Of a stretch of DNA of 25,407 nucleotides, positions 1 to 10,151 are shown one piece after another. This DNA is from CAYLJO01 sp964383905. Lineage in GTDB: Bacteria; Acidobacteriota; Blastocatellia; Pyrinomonadales; Pyrinomonadaceae. Positions within the stretch are counted from its first letter, which is position 1, and each line of letters begins with the position of its first letter. Below the pieces are notes generated by a model. That model was not told the DNA's origin. It did no database searches and saw only the letters and a program-made list of their open reading frames with translations. The stretch lies in the NCBI GenBank assembly GCA_964383905.1, contig CAYLJO010000083.1, positions 1 through 25,407 on the forward strand, given 5' to 3'. Both the position numbers and the translations under genes were made by a program.

Positions 1-78
1 TATCTGATCTCGGCTTTTCAAGATGCTATTGCATAATCTATTTTTCAAAACCGTAAATCTCCTCCGCCAACCTTCTCC

Positions 79-117
79 TTGACAATCTAGGGAAGGGTAT
101 GGCATACTCTCCCCTAG
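79..117 (+). promoter_or_regulatory. Sigma-70 type promoter with overlapping palindromic operator
   Basis: A perfect -35 box TTGACA lies at 79-84. An extended -10, TG-G-CATACT, lies at 100-108, with an 18-bp spacer. An imperfect 31-bp palindrome (87-117, centre 102) covers the spacer and the -10; its arms start CTAGGG and end CCCTAG around a GTATG/CATAC core. A repressor bound here would block RNA polymerase. Since the next reading frame is a padR relic, a PadR dimer is the likeliest original ligand; that part is inference. Confidence 0.6.
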
Positions 118-138
118 ATAAGCTAGGAGAATGTGACG

Positions 139-344
139 GTGGGCAAAAAAGGCGGCCTGTTGCAGGGCGCTCTACCGGCCGGAGGAACGCTGGCGGATCA
201 GGAGTGAGTGGGGAGGTTGGAGAACAAGCGGGCGCGCCCGCTTCTACAGGCTTACGGCGGTGGGCCACAAGCAATTGAGCGCTGAAGAGGAGAACCGGCG
301 GCGGGTAAGTGTTCGGCATCGGCAGAGTGGCGCAAACAGTCTGA
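139..344 (+). pseudogene. padR-family regulator relic (internally deleted)
   Basis: From a GTG at 139, preceded by AGGAGA at 125-130, the translation begins VGKKGGLLQGAL. This matches the usual start of acidobacterial PadR regulators (M-x-K-K-x-x-LLQGTL). A stop follows at about 205. From about 229 a second piece reads RARFYRLTAVGHKQLSAEEE, the typical PadR C-terminus, and after a frameshift it continues as FGIGRVAQTV to a TGA at 342-344. The winged-helix core between the two pieces is missing, so the protein cannot bind DNA. PadR genes normally sit directly upstream of ADOP permeases, as here, and usually repress their own promoter. The identification rests on these two short matches read by eye. 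Confidence 0.6.
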
Positions 345-356
345 AGGGGCATGCTC

Positions 357-3014
357 ATGATGACGTGGCTGAGGGGCTTGTACGCTCGTGCGCGCGCGAC
401 AGTGCGCTCGGAAAGGATTCACCTGGAGATCGACGAGGAGTTGCAGTTCCACCTCGACATGAAGACCGAAGAGAACATCGGGCGTGGCATGACACCCGAG
501 GAGGCGCGGCGAGACGCTGAAGCCAGGTTCGGTAACAGCCTTTGGATCAAGGAACAGGGCTACGAGGTGCGCGGCGGCCGCTGGTTAGCGACCTCTTGGC
601 AGGATCTGCGCTACGGCACCCGCATGTTGCGCAAGAACCCGGGATTTACGGCCGTCGCATTACTGATACTGGCGCTCGGCATCGGCGCTAATACGGCCAT
701 CTTCAGCGTAGTGAACACCGTTCTGCTTCGCCCACTTCCTTACAAAGACCCTGACCGGCTCGTGATGGTCGAGGGCCACAACCCTATGCGGGAATCTCAG
801 ACCAGCGTCTCACCCGGAGACTTTGCCGACTGGCAAACCCGCAACACTGTCTTTGACCAACTCGCCGCCTCGACGGATGAGGTCTACACTTTGACCGGCG
901 CAGGCGAACCGGAGGCGATCGTCGGCTATCACTTCGCCGCCGGTCTCTTTCAAGTCCTGGGTGTAAACGCCGAGCTGGGACGCACCTTCCTGCCTGAAGA
1001 AGATCGCCCCGGCAATGATCAATCGGTCGTCCTCAGTCACCGGCTGTGGCGGCGTCGTCTCGGTGGAGACCCGAAGATCGTCGGACGGGCGATCACCTTG
1101 AACGACAAACCGTACACCGTGGTCGGGGTCATGCCTCCGGCATTCGGGGAGCAGCAGAATGTCGAGTTATGGACGCCGTTAGCGCTCGAACCCAAGTCGA
1201 TGAGCGATCATCAGTTCCGGTTCCTCCATGTCGTCGCACGGCTTAAGCGGGGTGTGACGCTACAGCAAGCGCAATCTGAGATGAGCGCGATCGCTCGCGA
1301 CATCGAGCGCCAGCATCCGGATACCAACGCCCGGCAGGGCGTGAGGGTGGTGAGCTTACGGCAACAGTATGTCGGTGACGTGCGGCAGGCGCTCCTCGTG
1401 ATGCTCGGGGTGGTCGGCCTTGTGCTCCTGATCGCCTGCGCCAACGTGGCCAACTTGCTGCTCGCTCGCGCCGCCGCACGGCAAAAAGAGGTCGCCATCC
1501 GCCTCGCGCTCGGTGCCTCAAGGCTTCGTCTCATCCGGCAGTTTCTGACCGAAAGCACCCTGCTGTCATCCCTCGGCGGGGCTTTAGGCTTATTGCTCGC
1601 CCACTGGAGCATCAATCCGCTGCTGGCCCTCTTCCCGAACCACATTGAAAACCTGAGCATTCCAAAGGTCGAAGCGATCCACATCGACGCTCGCGTGCTC
1701 GGCTTCACATTGCTCGTTGCGTTGGTGGCGGGTGTGCTCTTCGGCCTCGCTGCGGCGCTGCAGGCTTCACACACCGACCTTAATGAATCGTTGAAAGAAA
1801 CGGGCCGGAACTCGACAATAGGTGTACGCGGCGGACGCTTGCGCAGCTTACTTGTTGTTTCGGAAGTAGCCTTGACCCTGGCGTTATTGATCGGCGCGGG
1901 GCTCTTAATCAAGAGTTTTGTGCGTCTAAGCCGGGGTGATCTGGGGTTCAACCCGAAGGGCGTTTTGACGATGTATACCTTTCTTTCCCCCTCCAGGTAC
2001 GGGAACCGGGATAGGAGAGAAGCATTCGTCGAGGGTGTGCTCCAACGGGTCGGAAGGTTGCCCGGCGTTCAGGCGGTTGGGGCCATCGATTTTCTCCCGC
2101 TCAGCGGGTTTCAGAGAACCGTAGCGTTTAACGTCGAAGGTCGCCCGCTTCCCGCGCCCGGAGAGGAGATCCGGGCAGATTACCGGGCTGTCGCGAAAGA
2201 GTACTTCCGCACGATGGGCATCCGCTTGCTGCAGGGGCGCGACTTCACTGAACGGGACCGCGACGGGGCTCCGCAAGTGGCGATCATCAATGAGTCGCTG
2301 GCGCATCACCTCTTCGGCGCGAATGATCGCGCGCTCGGCCACCGCCTCAACCTCGGCAGCGAGGCGAAGCCCGACTGGTGTGAGATCGTCGGCATAGTTA
2401 GCGACGTAAAATCTTTCGGCTTGGACCGGCAGACCCACGACGAGATTTATAGACCCTACGCGCAATCTTCGACTCCTTTAATGGCTTTCACCGTTCGCAC
2501 CAGTTCTGATCCGCTGAGCCTAGCCAATATAGTGCGCAACGAAATATGGTCGGTAGACAAAGACCAGCCGGTTGACAAGGTGCTGAGCATGGGGCAGCTG
2601 GCCGCCGAATCGCTCGCTCTGCGTCGAGTCAGTATGCTGTTTGTCGGCGGCTTAGCCTGTTTGGCTGTAATACTGGCGGCGATAGGAGTGTACGGCGTCA
2701 CAGCTTATTCGGTGGGGCAACGGACGCATGAGATCGGCATCCGCATGGCGCTCGGCGCGCAGGAACGAAACGTGCTGGTGATGGTCATGAAGCAGGGGAT
2801 GAGGCTAGCCCTCTACGGGGTCGGCCTTGGCTTATTAATAGCTATTGCGTTGACCCGTTTGCTTGCCGGCTTGTTATATGGCGTCAGTGCAACGGACCCG
2901 TGGACGTTTCTTGCCGTCGCACTGATGCTCACCTCTGTAGTTGGACTCTCCTGCTATCTCCCGGCGCGGCGCGCGACGAAGGTTGATCCGGCGATTGCCC
3001 TCAGGTACGAGTAG
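357..3014 (+). CDS. ADOP/MacB-type FtsX permease
   Basis: A large inner-membrane permease of the acidobacterial duplicated orphan permease type, about 885 residues, a normal length. The first 80 residues form the ADOP prefix domain (charged helix, then MTPEEARRDAEARFGN). A first membrane helix lies near residues 100-123, followed by a periplasmic MacB-like core. A first FtsX module follows at about 350-475 (NVANLLLARAAARQKEVAIR). A second core and a second FtsX module close the protein (THEIGIRMALGAQ and C-terminal LPARRATKVDPAIALRYE). MacB relatives work with an ABC ATPase in export; ADOPs have no ATPase next to them and none is seen here, so the substrate is unknown. The start at 357 is preferred over ATG 351 because GAAGGGG at 343-349 gives a 7-nt spacing; ATG 360 is also possible. 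It is preceded by a dead padR. Confidence 0.93.
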   Translation: MMTWLRGLYARARATVRSERIHLEIDEELQFHLDMKTEENIGRGMTPEEARRDAEARFGNSLWIKEQGYEVRGGRWLATSWQDLRYGTRMLRKNPGFTAVALLILALGIGANTAIFSVVNTVLLRPLPYKDPDRLVMVEGHNPMRESQTSVSPGDFADWQTRNTVFDQLAASTDEVYTLTGAGEPEAIVGYHFAAGLFQVLGVNAELGRTFLPEEDRPGNDQSVVLSHRLWRRRLGGDPKIVGRAITLNDKPYTVVGVMPPAFGEQQNVELWTPLALEPKSMSDHQFRFLHVVARLKRGVTLQQAQSEMSAIARDIERQHPDTNARQGVRVVSLRQQYVGDVRQALLVMLGVVGLVLLIACANVANLLLARAAARQKEVAIRLALGASRLRLIRQFLTESTLLSSLGGALGLLLAHWSINPLLALFPNHIENLSIPKVEAIHIDARVLGFTLLVALVAGVLFGLAAALQASHTDLNESLKETGRNSTIGVRGGRLRSLLVVSEVALTLALLIGAGLLIKSFVRLSRGDLGFNPKGVLTMYTFLSPSRYGNRDRREAFVEGVLQRVGRLPGVQAVGAIDFLPLSGFQRTVAFNVEGRPLPAPGEEIRADYRAVAKEYFRTMGIRLLQGRDFTERDRDGAPQVAIINESLAHHLFGANDRALGHRLNLGSEAKPDWCEIVGIVSDVKSFGLDRQTHDEIYRPYAQSSTPLMAFTVRTSSDPLSLANIVRNEIWSVDKDQPVDKVLSMGQLAAESLALRRVSMLFVGGLACLAVILAAIGVYGVTAYSVGQRTHEIGIRMALGAQERNVLVMVMKQGMRLALYGVGLGLLIAIALTRLLAGLLYGVSATDPWTFLAVALMLTSVVGLSCYLPARRATKVDPAIALRYE

Positions 3015-3051
3015 TTATTGGTGATCTGGTGTGAGCAAGCGGCGGGTGCCT

Positions 3052-3117
3052 CTATGTTGGGCGGAATTTGGGAACACCTAACTTTCGCCCAACATAGCAT
3101 GGTAACGCTCTGTTACC
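3052..3117 (+). terminator. Tandem hairpins after the permease gene
   Basis: Two perfect inverted repeats follow the permease stop. The first has 12-bp arms (CTATGTTGGGCG at 3052-3063 and its complement at 3086-3097) with a 22-nt loop. The second has 6-bp arms (GGTAAC at 3101-3106, GTTACC at 3112-3117) with a 5-nt loop. There is no T-run after either, so intrinsic termination is uncertain. They may instead stabilise the 3' end or be a repeat element. Confidence 0.4.
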
Positions 3118-3271
3118 GATGCTGCAGAGGATCACGGTGGGCTTGGCAGTATTCAGACGCATCTAAATTTACCGGGAAGGGAAAGCCAGCCCCCACCTTG
3201 AAATAGTTACCACAAAGATTACCTCCACGGTGTTCTTTCAATGAGACGTAAAGCCGCGGGGTCATATTACG

Positions 3272-3784
3272 AGGGCCGACCTCCGCACGGCTGGCATCGG
3301 CATCACCGTCCCTCACGGCCACCCCACCCAAATGGGCGGCCCCACTATCCCCACTATTCCGACCCTTTCTCCCGGCGACGACGTGCAGGCGTTCGTTGAC
3401 GCCCGGATCGCGGAAGGCGCGGACTACATCAAGATCATCTACGAGCACGCATTGCCCACTATTCCGACCCTTTCTCTCAGCGCGGCAAACGCTGAGACGG
3501 CAGTCGGCGCGTTACATCACGCGGGCGTGCCGATCCTCGCGGGCACCGATGCGCCCGCCCCCGGCACCGCTCACGGGCTGAGCCTCCACCGCGAGTTGGA
3601 GCTGCTCGTCCTGTCGGGGCTGACGCTGCTGGAAGCCCTGGCTTCGGCGACCTCCGAGCCGGCCCGGGCATTCGGCTTCTATGACCGGGGTCGCATCGCT
3701 GAAGGCCGGCGCGCGGATCTGCTGCTGGTCAACGGCGACCCGAGCATCGATATCACCGCCACGCGCGACATCGTCGGAGCCTGA
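3272..3784 (+). pseudogene. Amidohydrolase C-terminal part, truncated and internally deleted
   Basis: The frame is open from about 3272, upstream of the first ATG at 3332, and reads like the middle and end of a secreted amidohydrolase of the imidazolonepropionase-like type. RTAGIGITVPHGHPTQMGGP and DARIAEGADYIKIIYEH belong to the mid-barrel. VPILAGTDAPAPGTAHG carries the late metal-ligand aspartate, and GRIAEGRRADLLLVNGDPS is the C-terminal sandwich. Between IIYEH and the AGTDA segment about 100 residues of barrel are missing, including the expected HIGS-type histidine strand. The C-terminus stops early at DIVGA. The metal-binding HxH motif is absent from this strand. The matching N-terminus lies downstream on the opposite strand (3804-4070), so the gene was broken and partly inverted. 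Confidence 0.75.
3350..3476 (+). repeat. 22-bp exact direct repeat inside the amidohydrolase relic
   Basis: The same 22 bp, beginning CCCACTATTCCG, occurs at 3350-3371 and 3455-3476, coding for PTIPTLS each time. Both positions are places where the protein family naturally carries a PTLS-like segment. The identity may therefore reflect gene conversion or slippage between two similar sites during decay of the gene. Confidence 0.8.
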
Positions 3785-3803
3785 AAACTCGGCCTTCTCC
3801 ACC

Positions 3804-4070
3804 CATGTCCCACAAACCGGGGATCAGAAACTTGCCGGAGGCGTTCACGACAAGAGTGTCTTTCGAAAGGCGGACTCGTCCCGTCCGGCCGAGTTCGACG
3901 ATGCGGTGGCGGCTAATCACCACACTCATTTCAGGCTTTGCTGCCGCGCCGGTATCGTCAATCACCTTGACGTGAGTGAAGACAAGAGGCCTCTGTCCGC
4001 TGGCCGGTTTCTCATCAGGTGTGCCTCCCGCCTGAGGGCGCTTAAGAAATGTCCCCGAAGATGAGCTCAT
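3804..4070 (-). pseudogene. Amidohydrolase N-terminal part, inverted
   Basis: Read on the minus strand, the fragment contains RPLVFTHVKVIDDTGAAAKP, then MSVVISRHRIVELG and ASGKFLIPGLWDM. This is the N-terminal sandwich of amidohydrolases leading into the first barrel strand, where the metal ligands HxH should follow. The match ends exactly at WDM: the next codons (GGEGRVF) are unrelated and the HxH is lost. Upstream there is no signal peptide, although family members of this type are usually exported, so the true 5' end has also been replaced. It lies tail to tail with the C-terminal piece at 3272-3784, and breakpoints at about 3780-3804 join them. Together they are best read as one destroyed gene. 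Confidence 0.7.
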
Positions 4071-4241
4071 CTTAAGACCTAAGTGGCTGTAATCAAAGAG
4101 AGTTCTAGGGAATCTTAAGATGGTTAAGAAGATTAATTAATCTTCTTAAGTCTTAACCTCTTGAGGGCGAGCGGTTTAGGGCGATGGGCGATTGGCTGTC
4201 GGGCCTCTATCCTGTCCGCTCACTTAAGATGGGGTCTTAAG
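4060..4241. repeat. AT-rich cluster of palindromes, MITE-like
   Basis: This stretch is much richer in A/T than its surroundings and full of CTTAAG-based inverted repeats. It contains GATGAGCTCATC (4060-4071), a perfect 26-bp palindrome at 4124-4149, and CTTAAGA-TGGGG-TCTTAAG at 4223-4241. Its ends carry the inverted pair CTTAAGACC (4072-4080) and GGTCTTAAG (4233-4241). An element of about 170 bp bounded by inverted repeats, next to an IS66 relic, suggests a small non-autonomous mobile element or the end of an insertion sequence. No coding capacity is seen. Confidence 0.5.
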
Positions 4242-4362
4242 AGGAAAATTATCGCTGAGGCAGCGGCCATTGATTGAGCCGGAGTAACCGTTCAGTTGGT
4301 GAGAGAACGAAGATGAAGTTACGGATAGACGCCGCTCAGATTTATCACTATGCTCTGCTCTG

Positions 4363-5264
4363 ATGTTCAGCCAACTCGGCATCAGTACTGAAGATTGGGA
4401 GCGCACGCCCCTCGCAGTGCAAACCGTGGTCATCTCCTTACAGCATCAACTCCGATTGCTCCAGATCCGCCATACCGGTTACGAACGACAACTCGCCGCT
4501 ATCGGCCAACAGCTTGCCCAACTCGATGACTTAAAAGCTGAACTGGCCGAGTTACGGGAGCGCGTCAACCAGAACTCGCGCAACTCATCGCGCCCGCCTT
4601 CAACTGATCCGCCATACCAGAGCCCACCGCCGAAGAGTGAGCCTGCTAGGCGCCGTCATGGCGGGCAGCGCGGCCATCAGGGGCACGGGCGCTCACTCAA
4701 GCCGGTGTCGGAAGTTGATCACATTGTTGAACTGCGCCCTGTCAGCTGTGGGCGCTGCGGTCACCTGCTGCTCGGCGATGATCCGCATCAGGCGCGGCGA
4801 CGGGTCAGGCGCTGCTTGAGCAGAGCCGGGAGATGTTTAGGCTCTGGCACCGGGTGCGAGACGGGCAGCTTCCGCACGCCGACCTTGAAGCCGCGTTGAG
4901 TCCGGTTCGGCGGCGGATCAAGGAGCTGCTTGAGTACGGCTCGCGCTCAACACATCCGAAGACTGGGCGCACCTGCCAGCTAATCTTAAAAGTGGAGCCG
5001 TCTTTGTGGACGTTCGCGCGGGTCGAGGGCGTGGAGCCGACGAACAACGATGCAGAGAGGGCACTGCGGCGGGCGGTGCTCTGGCGGAAGAAGTCTTTCG
5101 GGACACAGAGCGAGACTGGTAGCCGATTCGTGGAGCGGATACTGACTGCGGTTACCAGTTTGCGCCAGCAAGGGCGCGATGTGCTTGAGTATCTGACTGC
5201 GGCCTGCGCTTCAACCGGACAGAGCGGCGGTAGCTCAGTGCGCTTGCTACCGGAGGCACCGTAG
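4363..5264 (+). pseudogene. IS66-family transposase, central domain deleted
   Basis: The first part (4363 to about 4810) is the IS66 N-terminus. It has a coiled-coil leader with LDDLKAELAELRERVNQ, then NSRNSSRPPSTDPPYQSPPP, a basic RRHGGQRGHQGHG linker and a zinc-binding CGRCGHLLLGDD. The last part, in another frame from about 4811, is the C-terminus: MFRLWHRVRDGQ and VEPTNNDAERALRRAVLWRK, then FGTQSETGSRFVERILT. Intact IS66 TnpC proteins are about 500 residues; here roughly 200 residues holding most of the DDE catalytic region are gone and the two parts are out of frame. The element cannot transpose by itself. No TnpA or TnpB accessory genes are seen nearby. Clear terminal inverted repeats were not identified, though the palindromic cluster lies just upstream. 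Confidence 0.85.
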
Positions 5265-5292
5265 ATTCGCGCCCGTCCAGACTGTCCCTCTA

Positions 5293-5301
5293 TGTTATAA
5301 T
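5293..5301 (+). promoter_or_regulatory. Extended -10 promoter of the kinase gene
   Basis: TG-T-TATAAT at 5293-5301 is a perfect extended -10 box. No convincing -35 is seen, as is common with extended -10 promoters. Transcription would start near 5308, giving a leader of about 33 nt. No strong Shine-Dalgarno is visible before the ATG at 5341. Confidence 0.65.
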
Positions 5302-5340
5302 TGCGCCGAGCTATAGAACTTCAGAGCCCAGCTCACCCAC

Positions 5341-7839
<2,499 letters not shown>

Positions 7840-7871
7840 ATTTCTCATGGTGGTAATTCAGCGAATGAGTT

Positions 7872-8051
7872 GTCACCGCGCTACATTCCACGAGCACAGT
7901 CCTCTTGCATTACCGCATCATCTACAAAATCGGCGGGGGCGGGATGAGCAAAGTTTGTTTACCCGAAGACATGCGGCTGCCATGTATCGAGGAGAAAGTG
8001 TCGGCTGCTTTAGCATCCAAAATTCTGAACCTTATCTATTTGGGTGACTGA
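7872..8051 (+). pseudogene. Relic of a second Ser/Thr kinase N-terminus
   Basis: A frame without a start codon contains HYRIIYKIGGGGMSKVCLPE and then DMRL at about 7908-7985. This matches the conserved opening of acidobacterial kinases (HYRI-x-x-K-[IL]-G-x-GGMG-x-VY-x-AED-x-RL). The glycine-loop G after M has become S, and the expected VALK lysine segment never follows. The frame runs into unrelated sequence and stops at 8051. Its position just after an intact kinase suggests a decayed tandem paralogue or the leftover of a recombination between kinase genes. Confidence 0.5.
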
Positions 8052-8186
8052 ACGGTTACCGAGCCGGAGTGGTGGGTCCGATAACGACACCAACACCCCA
8101 CTTTTCGCACAAATTATAGCGATACTGAGAGGGGAACGATCCCGGTCCCGTGTGTAATAGAGGATGATGCTAGCTTTTCGAGGGCC

Positions 8187-8831
8187 GTGAGATCCCCGGG
8201 AGCGGAACCGACACTCATCTGTTTATTCGTCTCTGTGACGATCGGCAAACGAGCTGGCTATGCGGACGCATTCAAGACTCTGACGCTGCCCCACGGCGAG
8301 TTCAGGGTTGAAGGGCCTCATGATGGCCCCTTCTATGGCTTCGGCCACAATCGCCGGATCGGCATCAGCACCACGCGGTTGACCAAACAGCTGGCGGAGT
8401 TTTTTGGTGTCAGCGAGGGGAAGGGCGTGCTCATCACCTCGGTGCAAGCTGACGGTCCCGCTGCCAAGGCAGGGTTGAGGGCCGGCGATGTCATTACGGC
8501 GGTTGACGGCGAGAAGATCGAGGGCGCAGCCGATCTCTCTCGTGCGATTAACCAGCAAAAGCAGGGCGACGTCACGTTGACCATCATTCGCGACAAGAGG
8601 CAGCAAACGATCAAAGTAACGCCAAAGGAAGGACCGGGGACTACTTTGATTCAGCCGGGAAATCCGCAGGCCACGCGCCGCATCGTGATCCCGCGGATCG
8701 AGTTGCCGTCGATCCCCGCGATCAATGTCACGCTTCCCCGGATCGACCTACCGATCATTCCTGAGATTAATGTGGTCGTACCCAAAGCGCCGAAGGTACG
8801 AGTGATCAAGGCCGGGCGAGTTCTGATCTAA
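8187..8831 (+). CDS. PDZ-domain protein, probably N-terminally truncated
   Basis: 214 residues from a GTG. The centre (about 55-147) is a complete PDZ domain with RRIGISTTRLTKQLAEFFGV, GVLITSVQADGPAAKAGLRA and GDVITAVDG, of the HtrA/DegP-like peptide-binding type. Neither a protease domain nor catalytic residues are present. The C-terminal tail holds two related units, IPRIELPSIPAINVTL and PRIDLPIIPEINVVV, then a basic end. Relatives with this PDZ are normally exported and longer at the N-terminus; here residues 1-40 show no clean signal peptide and look unrelated. The gene may therefore be a 5'-truncated remnant or start elsewhere. It lies just after a kinase relic, and its 3' end overlaps a truncated fragment on the other strand. 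It would act as an envelope adaptor if exported. Confidence 0.7.
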   Translation: MRSPGAEPTLICLFVSVTIGKRAGYADAFKTLTLPHGEFRVEGPHDGPFYGFGHNRRIGISTTRLTKQLAEFFGVSEGKGVLITSVQADGPAAKAGLRAGDVITAVDGEKIEGAADLSRAINQQKQGDVTLTIIRDKRQQTIKVTPKEGPGTTLIQPGNPQATRRIVIPRIELPSIPAINVTLPRIDLPIIPEINVVVPKAPKVRVIKAGRVLI

Positions 8832-9132
8832 GCGGGTCTGGGACCTCCGACAAGTGAAAAAGGCTGCCGGTGTTCTGCTTGAGGATGGCGCCCGTGCGGC
8901 CCGCCGGGTGGTAAGGGACTGACTGCTGCCAGTAGTAGGTGATGAACTTCTCGGCCAGCTCAGGGGTTGTGATCCGCAGCCTGCCGCCCGAGTCATCACC
9001 TTTCTCGATACAAATGTCGGCGATGCTCAGCAGGAGCGCGTGCTTATACGTGGCGACGAAGGTGCCCTCCGCCAGGAGCCTCTGGACGCGGAGTAGGAAC
9101 TGGACCTGTTCGTCTGATGAAGGGACGGGCAA
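8806..9132 (-). pseudogene. HNH-endonuclease-like protein, N-terminal fragment
   Basis: From a TTG at 9132 the product begins VQFLLRVQRLLAEGTFVATY and continues KHALLLSIADICIEKGDDSG, TPELAEKFITYYWQQSVPY and ILKQNTG. I recognise this as the N-terminal helical domain of a family of roughly 300-residue proteins usually annotated as HNH endonucleases. The match ends after QNTG; the last 20 residues are unrelated and the nuclease domain with its HNH residues is missing. A TATAAT lies on the minus strand at about 9152-9157, so it may still be transcribed. The 3' end runs into the end of the convergent PDZ gene, marking a deletion junction. The family assignment is from memory of the sequence pattern and should be checked by search. 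Confidence 0.55.
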
Positions 9133-9294
9133 GAAACACGATACGAGGTATTATATCTCCTATCATCGAACGCGCCGGAAAACGATTCGCTTAGACGCTA
9201 GTGGACGCGCAAATATGTTAATGCTACATGCCTATTTTGACGAGACCAGGCACGGGGACGACGCCAATACGAAACTCCGGATGGCAGAGCACAG

Positions 9295-9715
9295 TCACTC
9301 ATTTAACTTATTCGCCGAACGCTCTCGCACCATCCGCGTGAACTCTTGCGCCAACTCTTTCGCCCGCCCGATCGGCGGGAAGAGTTGGCACAACTTCTCT
9401 GATGGGCCGCTGCTCATCACCCAGCTTCTCCGCCGGTCGCATCAACATCCATGTGACTTGCCGGGCAGAGGGCAATCGTATAGGCGGTGGACGAGTGCTT
9501 TCCGCGCGCCTGCTCCTCTCGCCCTTCAGCAGGTGCGGCAGCAAACGAACGCGACAACGCTCCAGATAATCGCTCGCCTGAGTCCCCTCTGGGACAGAGG
9601 GGTAAAAACGTTGAACTGGGCGCTGCCGCTTCTGCCGGAGTTGGCGCTTGAGCAACTTCTCCAACGTCTCGCGCAGGTTATTGAGCAGATGCCAACGGGC
9701 CGTCAACGATGACAA
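9295..9715 (-). pseudogene. ISL3-family transposase, C-terminal relic
   Basis: On the minus strand TARWHLLNNLRETLEKLLKR is the ISL3 motif at the DDE region (DRWHLLxNLxEALE). LPSARQVTWMLMRPAEKLGD follows, and after a frameshift near 9400 the sequence ends RAKELAQEFTRMVRERSAN, the usual ISL3 C-terminus. The central segment is shortened and at least one frameshift is present. The zinc finger, helix-turn-helix and first catalytic aspartates are absent. The relic is fused head-on to the alpha/beta-hydrolase fragment at about 9693-9706, where both frames share the bases GACGGCCCGTTGGC. Confidence 0.65.
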
Positions 9716-10151
9716 TCGCCAGAGTCGTCTCCGGATACCTGCGATAGAACTGCCGCGCGACCGGCGTTCCCATGCTGTGGCCCACTAACACCGCGCGCTT
9801 GACCTCCGCGTCGCGCAAGACGGGATCAACCGCACGCGCAAAAAGATCCATGGCGTAGGTGATTTGTGGCTTGACGCTCAGGCCGTGCCCGGGAAGATCG
9901 ATCGCGATCATGCGGCCCCGCTTCGCGAAGTCTGGGATCTGGTCGCGCCAGTTATCCAGATTGCACGTCCAACCGTGAATCAAAACCAGCGCTTCGCTGC
10001 CTTTGCCATAGCTCACATAATGAATGCGCGCGCCGTCGAGCCGCGTCCAGCGCGACTCACCCGTGATGCTTGTGCGTAAGCTATTTCCGGTTTCAGGTGA
10101 CTTCTTATCGGCTGGTGATGAAAGCGTTCCCGAGTTCCTTCGCCATAAATC
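9678..10151 (-). pseudogene. Alpha/beta-hydrolase, truncated at both ends
   Basis: The minus-strand frame is open from 10151 without a convincing start. It reads SRWTRLDGARIHYVSYGKGS, then ALVLIHGWTCNLDNWRDQIP (oxyanion-hole HGW), RMIAIDLPGHGLS and VLVGHSMGTPVARQF (nucleophile serine in GHSMG). After LAIVIVDGPL it passes into transposase sequence and stops at 9678. The cap, the acid residue and the catalytic histidine are therefore missing. An alpha/beta-hydrolase of this type is usually about 280 residues with a signal peptide; neither the signal nor the last half is here. The junction bases are shared with the ISL3 relic, which suggests microhomology-mediated joining. Confidence 0.75.

Noticed and set aside
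1211..1951. Minus-strand open frame inside the permease gene
   Set aside because: Shadow of a strongly conserved plus-strand membrane protein; Ser/Arg-rich, no motif.
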